Shown here piece after piece: positions 60,515-64,000 of a DNA stretch of 64,000 bases. Origin of the DNA: UBA3910 sp964626065 (GTDB lineage Bacteria; Bacillota; Limnochordia; Darwinibacteriales; Darwinibacteriaceae); contig CAZVDE010000002.1 in the NCBI GenBank assembly GCA_964626065.1, positions 35,341 to 99,340 on the forward strand, given 5' to 3'. Within the stretch, counting starts at the first letter, position 1. Each line of letters starts with the position of its first letter. The notes beneath the pieces are model-generated. The model was given only the letters and a program-made list of their open reading frames with translations, had not been told where the DNA came from and ran no database searches. The translations under genes were made by a program, and so were the position numbers.

Positions 60515-61282
60515 TTGCTGCAGGGAAAACGCATTGCCATTTTCAATATTGCTAATAAACGCAGTATCGCTTGGTCTATTGCCCGGGCAATGGACAGTCA
60601 GGGTGCTGCTCTTATTTTGGGCTATCAAAACGAACGCACCGGTGCCAACGTCAAGGAACTGGCGCGGGAATTAAGGCAGAAGCCCGTGGCTATTCTGCCC
60701 TGCGATGTGGCTTTTCCCGAGCAAATAGATGCGCTGCCGGAGCAAATCCGAGCGGAGGCGGGCATGATTGATGGGCTGGTGCACAGCCTGGCGTTTGCAC
60801 CCCGGGAGGCGCTGCAAAACCCCTATTTATTTACGGAACGTGAGCAGTTCTTAACCGCCTTAGAAATAAGTGCCTACTCGCTCGTGGCGCTGGCTAGGGC
60901 CTTAACCCCCGTATTTTGTGATGGGGCCAGTATTATTACGCTCTCATATTACGGAGCGCAGAAGGTCTTTCCCGGCTACAATGTGATGGGTGTCGCCAAG
61001 GCGGCTCTGGAAGCGAGCGTGCGTTATTTGGCCCATGATTTGGGCCCCGCCGGTGTGCGCGTCAATGCCATTTCCGCCGGGCCCATGAACACGCTGGCTG
61101 CCCGGGGCATGGGCGGCCTTTTGGAAATGCTCGCCCTGCATGAACAAAAAGCGCCTCTAAAAAGGACGGTGGCGGGCAGGGAAGTGGGGGATACTGCCGC
61201 CTTTTTGGCCAGCAGCTTGGCGGGCGGCATTACCGGGGAAACTATTTACGTTGATACGGGCTATAATATTATGGGCGTATAA
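60515..61282 (+). CDS. fabI: Enoyl-[acyl-carrier-protein] reductase (NADH)
   Basis: A 255-residue short-chain dehydrogenase-type enoyl-ACP reductase, last step of the fatty-acid elongation cycle. RIAIFNIANKRSIAWSIARAM is the FabI NADH-binding start; the active-site tyrosine and lysine are in GYNVMGVAKAALE (Y-x6-K), with an upstream YYGAQK tyrosine. GPAGVRVNAISAGPM and GITGETIYVDTGYNIMGV complete the pattern. The TTG at 60515 follows GAGGTG. Located 34 bases after rex and probably in its transcript. Confidence 0.94.
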   Translation: MLQGKRIAIFNIANKRSIAWSIARAMDSQGAALILGYQNERTGANVKELARELRQKPVAILPCDVAFPEQIDALPEQIRAEAGMIDGLVHSLAFAPREALQNPYLFTEREQFLTALEISAYSLVALARALTPVFCDGASIITLSYYGAQKVFPGYNVMGVAKAALEASVRYLAHDLGPAGVRVNAISAGPMNTLAARGMGGLLEMLALHEQKAPLKRTVAGREVGDTAAFLASSLAGGITGETIYVDTGYNIMGV

Positions 61283-61284
61283 AA

Positions 61285-61315
61285 AGCACCCCGCCGCCGG
61301 GCGGAGTGCTTTTTT
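61285..61315. terminator. Bidirectional terminator between fabI and the FMN-binding gene
   Basis: AGCACCCCGCC pairs with GGCGGAGTGCT (one mismatch) around a tight loop, followed by six T on the plus strand and preceded by five A for the minus strand. Confidence 0.85.
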
Positions 61316-61330
61316 GGTTTGTAGTATATT

Positions 61331-62020
61331 TTAGTGAATGCGTGCTTTATCTAAGGCGTCGCGCACCGCGTGGTTGGATTGAATCGTTAAACCGGTGGCA
61401 CCCGAGATAATATCTACGTAGCCGGGCTTGCTGGCCATGGCCGCTTCTTTATAACCTTCGCGGGCCAATTCCAAAGGCCACTGGTATACTTCAACGGACG
61501 GGTCTTGAATGGTGTGGTCAGGCAGTACCCTTTGTACCGAATAGTCCACGATTTTGTCATCTTTGAGTGTTACCCAGACTACTTTATAGTAGCCGCCGTA
61601 GCCGGAAACCTCGGAACGGCCCAAGAAGACACCGTCAAAGAATTCATTGGCCGGTTTATCTGCGCTGGCTTTGACCAATGCCCGATCAACAGCCTGGATC
61701 CAGCCCACAGAACTTCCGGTTGCTTTGGTAACCACATCTGCCTCAGCGGCCTGATTGGCTACGAACTGAGCGCCTAATGTGCGGGCCGCTTCGCCCGCTT
61801 CGGGCCAAGGATATTCGGCAAAGTTTTTTTCGATGTGCAAGGCCGTGAATTCGCGCAGGATTACCGCCACAATTTCGCCGTCTTCAATGAAGACTTTCGC
61901 ATATTGAGTACCGGTATCGCTTGCATCGGACCAGCCTTCGTAAGTTCCGTCAACCCAAGCGGCCTGAGCCCCAACGGCGAAGACCAAGATTAACGCCAAT
62001 ACAACAGTTAATTTTTTCAT
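61331..62020 (-). CDS. Exported protein with two FMN-binding domains
   Basis: A 229-residue secreted protein (signal peptide 1-20, LILVFAVGAQA) with two repeated FMN_bind domains. Each has a D-x-x-(S/T)-x-A-T site for covalent FMN: DVVTKATG (Thr101) and DIISGATG (Thr209). GTYEGWSDASDTGTQYAKVFIEDGEIVAV starts the first domain. Such proteins carry electrons outside the membrane and are loaded by ApbE; an ApbE lies in this window. Partners (for example, a reductase) are not next to it. The ATG at 62020 is chosen; two codons upstream a GTG is possible. Confidence 0.88.
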   Translation of the reverse strand: MKKLTVVLALILVFAVGAQAAWVDGTYEGWSDASDTGTQYAKVFIEDGEIVAVILREFTALHIEKNFAEYPWPEAGEAARTLGAQFVANQAAEADVVTKATGSSVGWIQAVDRALVKASADKPANEFFDGVFLGRSEVSGYGGYYKVVWVTLKDDKIVDYSVQRVLPDHTIQDPSVEVYQWPLELAREGYKEAAMASKPGYVDIISGATGLTIQSNHAVRDALDKARIH

Positions 62021-62070
62021 GTGCACAACCCCATTCGTATTGAAAGTTTTTGATGAAAAATTTCACATTA

Positions 62071-62099
62071 AGCGTAGCAAATTTGGCGCGGCTAGTCAA
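62071..62099 (-). promoter_or_regulatory. Promoter of the FMN-binding gene
   Basis: On the minus strand TTGACT (62099-62094), a 17-bp spacer, TACGCT (62076-62071), giving a leader of about 45 bases. Confidence 0.6.
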
Positions 62100-62151
62100 G
62101 GGGTTCTGCCAAGAATATGTCAACAATATTCATGTATTATAATCGCGGCCT

Positions 62152-62400
62152 TCACCTCCAGTGGATGAGAGTGGCTACCATGACCACATCATGGCCGTTG
62201 TGCCGGTTTTGTTGAAAAAGCTGGCGAAGCGCGCTCCACACTTGATCAGGATCACCGTAAATGGTGGTGTTCAGCGATGTGCTGCCAAAATGGGAGTCGT
62301 AGTCAAGGGCGTGTTCATCCAAGAAATGGGTGGTCAAACCGGCAAGGGTAGTCAATTCTTCAGAATCTGTGGGGTATAAAGATACTTCTGCTTTGATCAT
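62152..62400 (-). CDS. YkoF-like (thiamine/HMP-binding-type) small protein
   Basis: An 82-residue single-domain protein. AEVSLYPTDSEELTTLAGL, HFGSTSLNTTIYGDPDQVWSALRQLF and a closing VVMVATLI fit the YkoF/MTH1187-type ferredoxin-like fold that binds thiamine precursors or metabolites; the match is by layout and STTIYGD-like core. No transporter is adjacent, so substrate is unclear. The ATG at 62400 is chosen because CAGGAGGTG lies 9 bases upstream; the GTG inside that ribosome site is not a start. The ribosome site is buried in a hairpin (62403-62447). Confidence 0.75.
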   Translation of the reverse strand: MIKAEVSLYPTDSEELTTLAGLTTHFLDEHALDYDSHFGSTSLNTTIYGDPDQVWSALRQLFQQNRHNGHDVVMVATLIHWR

Positions 62401-62402
62401 GA

Positions 62403-62447
62403 AAGCCTGCACCTCCTGGTTGTAGTATGACCAGAAGGCGCAGGCTT
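62403..62447 (-). promoter_or_regulatory. Hairpin that buries the ribosome-binding site of the YkoF-like gene
   Basis: On the minus-strand RNA, AAGCCUGCGCCUUCUGGU (62447-62430) pairs with ACCAGGAGGUGCAGGCUU (62420-62403) across a 9-base loop: 18 positions with one mismatch and one G-U pair. The ribosome site AGGAGGUG is inside the second arm, and the AUG begins 3 bases after the stem. No T-run follows, so it is a poor terminator for the LysM gene and a good candidate translational switch or RNA thermometer. Confidence 0.7.
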
Positions 62448-62454
62448 CAATCCT

Positions 62455-63567
62455 TTAGCGGTTAGGGACACAAATTACTTGGCCGGGTCTAATCTTGCTC
62501 GGATCCGCAATCTGGGGATTAGCACGAATCAGGGCATCAAGAGACACACCAAACTTTCTGGCGATGCTCCACATGCTGTCCCCGGGCTGCACAGTGTAGC
62601 GGAATGTTCCCGGAGGGCACACGCCGCTGGGCGCCCCGGTAGGAACACAGACGATCTGGCCCGGGAAAATCCGGCTTGGATCGGTGATCTGCGGGTTAGC
62701 GCGAATCAGCGCATTCAGTGTTACTCCGAATTTTTGGGCAATACTCCACATACTGTCGCCCTTCTGCACCGTGTAGGGGAAAGTCCCTGCCGGGCAGGTT
62801 GATGGGGGCGGACCGGACGGAACACAGACGATCTGGCCCGGGAAAATCAGGCTGGGGTTCGGAATCTGCGGATTGGCACGAATTAAGGCATCCAGTGAAA
62901 CCCCGAATTTTTGGGCAATGCTCCACATACTGTCGCCCTTTTGCACTGTGTAGGGGAAAGTCCCCGTCGGGCAAGTTTGCGGCGGCGGCATAGAGCGCGG
63001 CACACATACGTTTTGGCCCGGATATAGCTGATTCGGATCGGTAATTTGCGGGTTGGCATTCATTAAAGCTTGGAGCGAAACATCAAATTTTTGGGCGATG
63101 CTGAACATGGTATCGCCGCGTTCCACGATATAACTGAAGGTGTTCGTGGGACAGCTTACAAAAGGAACACAGACAATCTGCCCCGGTTGAATCCTGGCGG
63201 GATCCGGAATCTGGGGATTCGCCTGCAGCAACAGCTGCAGCGAGATACCAAAACGATCCGCTATAGTAAACATGGAATCGCCCCGCTGTACAACATAAGG
63301 GAACGTCCAGGCGGGACAGGTAGTGGGCTGTCTGGGAATGCATACAATCTGCCCCGGGCGGATGTTGCTCGGATCGGGAATTTGTGGGTTCGCTTGGATG
63401 AGAGCATCTACGCTCACCCCAAATTGGCGTGCGATAGTGAAGAAGGTATCGCCCTGGCGGACAACATAAGGCGTGGTATTGGGCCCGCAAACCTGTTGTG
63501 GTTGAACTTCCGCATCAGGTCCAACCTGTAGTTCTTGGTCCTCCATTACTTGCTCTTCTCTTTCCAA
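62455..63567 (-). CDS. Six-LysM-repeat protein with paired cysteines, likely spore-associated
   Basis: A 370-residue protein composed of an acidic start (REEQVMEDQELQVGPDAE) and six LysM domains of about 56-59 residues, each with the layout CPxxTFPYxVQxGDSMxxIAxxFGVSxxAL, NPQIxDP and PGQIVCVP. Each repeat ends in a Cys and starts with one, so disulfide-linked repeats are likely. There is no signal peptide, yet LysM binds glucan in peptidoglycan; proteins of this kind occur in spore coat and cortex, made in the mother cell. TTG at 63567 is preferred, with AAAGGAGG 7 bases upstream; ATG at 63546 is the alternative. Confidence 0.88.
   Translation of the reverse strand: MEREEQVMEDQELQVGPDAEVQPQQVCGPNTTPYVVRQGDTFFTIARQFGVSVDALIQANPQIPDPSNIRPGQIVCIPRQPTTCPAWTFPYVVQRGDSMFTIADRFGISLQLLLQANPQIPDPARIQPGQIVCVPFVSCPTNTFSYIVERGDTMFSIAQKFDVSLQALMNANPQITDPNQLYPGQNVCVPRSMPPPQTCPTGTFPYTVQKGDSMWSIAQKFGVSLDALIRANPQIPNPSLIFPGQIVCVPSGPPPSTCPAGTFPYTVQKGDSMWSIAQKFGVTLNALIRANPQITDPSRIFPGQIVCVPTGAPSGVCPPGTFRYTVQPGDSMWSIARKFGVSLDALIRANPQIADPSKIRPGQVICVPNR
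62479..63010 (-). repeat. 177-bp tandem DNA repeats within the LysM gene
   Basis: The last three LysM units are nearly identical at DNA level: the stretch around 62549 recurs at 62726 and 62904, exactly 177 bp (59 codons) apart, including the segment ATACTGTCGCCCTT (62759 and 62936). Earlier units are more diverged. Confidence 0.85.
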
Positions 63568-63779
63568 AGTCACTCCTCCTTTGCTGATCAATACCGTTAG
63601 TTTACGGCTCAACAACAGGATATGAGTGGTGGGGCGGTTTGGTTACAAAATAGCTTGCCCACCGGCTGTGAAAAGATCTTGGCTCGATGCGCCAGATCGC
63701 GCAGCACGGCCACAGTTTACCCCGGTGCAAAAACACGCAAGGTTTAACAAGATTACCTGCACAGATTGCCTGCATCCGC

Positions 63780-63808
63780 TTGACATTTGGAAAAACGTAT
63801 GCTAAAGT
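63780..63808 (+). promoter_or_regulatory. Promoter of the tRNA gene
   Basis: TTGACA (63780-63785), a 17-bp spacer, TAAAGT (63803-63808), 12 bases before the mature tRNA 5' end. Confidence 0.8.
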
Positions 63809-63819
63809 ATCTTTAGTGT

Positions 63820-63894
<75 letters not shown>

Positions 63895-63900
63895 ACATGA

Positions 63901-63930
63901 AAAGCGAGAGGCGAAAAGCCCCTCGCTTTC
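63901..63930. terminator. Terminator between tRNA-Asn and the PspC-like gene
   Basis: AAAGCGAG-A-GGC, a GAAAA loop, and GCC-C-CTCGCTTT form a stem with one A/C mismatch; T-rich on both sides. Confidence 0.75.
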
Positions 63931-63949
63931 TTCATTTTTGCTTATTTCC

Positions 63950-64000
63950 TTAGTGCTCCGGAATAATGAGCCAGCAAATTAGATAGGCTAGTAGGCCGGT
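63950..64000 (-). CDS. PspC-domain protein, C-terminal end only
   Basis: Sixteen codons before a TAA stop at 63950: TGLLAYLICWLIIPEH. A hydrophobic helix ending in a WLIIPE-type motif is the typical close of PspC-domain membrane proteins (phage-shock/envelope-stress family). The rest of the gene lies beyond the window, so the call rests on this short tail alone. Confidence 0.55.
   Translation of the reverse strand, partial: TGLLAYLICWLIIPEH

Noticed and set aside
63576..63650. Possible sigma-E or sigma-K promoter before the LysM gene
   Set aside because: Only partial matches (ATAT, CGTAAACT) with the wrong spacing; not strong enough to list.

Overview
The window reads as an ordinary chromosomal segment of a spore-forming, flagellated, anaerobic Firmicute with roughly 50-55 % GC (my impression, not computed). 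Spore formation is shown by a GerA/GerC/GerB-type germination receptor operon, a SpoVD-type PBP with a DacF-type carboxypeptidase, and a Cys-rich LysM protein with no signal peptide. Motility is shown by fliD behind a textbook sigma-28 promoter. Anaerobic energy metabolism is shown by a complete rnfCDGEAB-apbE cluster, the redox repressor Rex and an iron-type alcohol dehydrogenase. A LolA-like carrier lies directly before a protein whose C-terminal half and last residues look like an outer-membrane beta-barrel. This hints at a diderm Firmicute; Limnochordia or a relative is my inference, not proven here. I saw no IS elements, prophage, CRISPR array or rRNA.

Layout. 1-5.4 kb: cardiolipin synthase (cut by the window edge), TlpA/ResA-CcdA thiol pair, tyrosine phenol-lyase with a mini-ORF in its leader, a secreted alpha/beta hydrolase. 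5.4-8.4 kb: cold-shock protein, then the sigma-28 operon fliD / FlgN-like chaperone / duplicated ComFB-like protein. 8.4-12.4 kb: germination receptor operon. 12.4-17 kb: phosphohexomutase, dual-HD (HD-GYP) protein, split chromate transporter. 16.8-24.7 kb: TetR-controlled oligopeptide importer without ATPases, an ABC-2 exporter, a Cas4/AddB-like PD-(D/E)XK protein, Ogt. 24.7-34.3 kb: MATE pump, Fe-ADH, PepT-like peptidase, split ThrE exporter overlapping a TGS/uridine-kinase-like fusion, B12 radical SAM protein, glutamate-synthase-like flavoprotein. 34.4-38.3 kb: envelope block (lipoprotein, M48 protease, LolA-like, putative beta-barrel). 38.3-45.8 kb: TrmL, Rnf complex, ApbE, thioredoxin reductase. 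45.9-53.4 kb: cell wall block (M23 endopeptidase, Alr, FemX-like, DacF, SpoVD) with a CsoR-family regulator and a nitrilase. 53.4-56.7 kb: two orphan complex-I-type antiporter subunits. 56.7-64 kb: Nth, ParB-like protein, phosphoesterase, Rex, FabI, a double FMN-binding protein, a YkoF-like protein under a hairpin that buries its ribosome-binding site, the LysM protein, tRNA-Asn and the tail of a PspC-like gene.

The genes connect in a few ways. Rnf, ApbE, the double FMN-binding protein and Rex form a redox/flavin theme: ApbE should attach FMN to RnfD, RnfG and probably the exported FMN-binding protein. Alr, FemX-like, DacF, SpoVD and the M23 protein act on peptidoglycan. Genes are densely packed, with four convergent pairs overlapping at their 3' ends and many start/stop overlaps. 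No stretch above 300 bases is empty: the two longest gaps (5608-5904 and 12415-12712) hold promoters and a possible gene remnant. Nothing here is clearly a new system. The best leads are the RBS-burying hairpin before the YkoF-like gene, the tandem ComFB-like protein, the LolA/beta-barrel pair and the orphan NuoL/NuoM pair.
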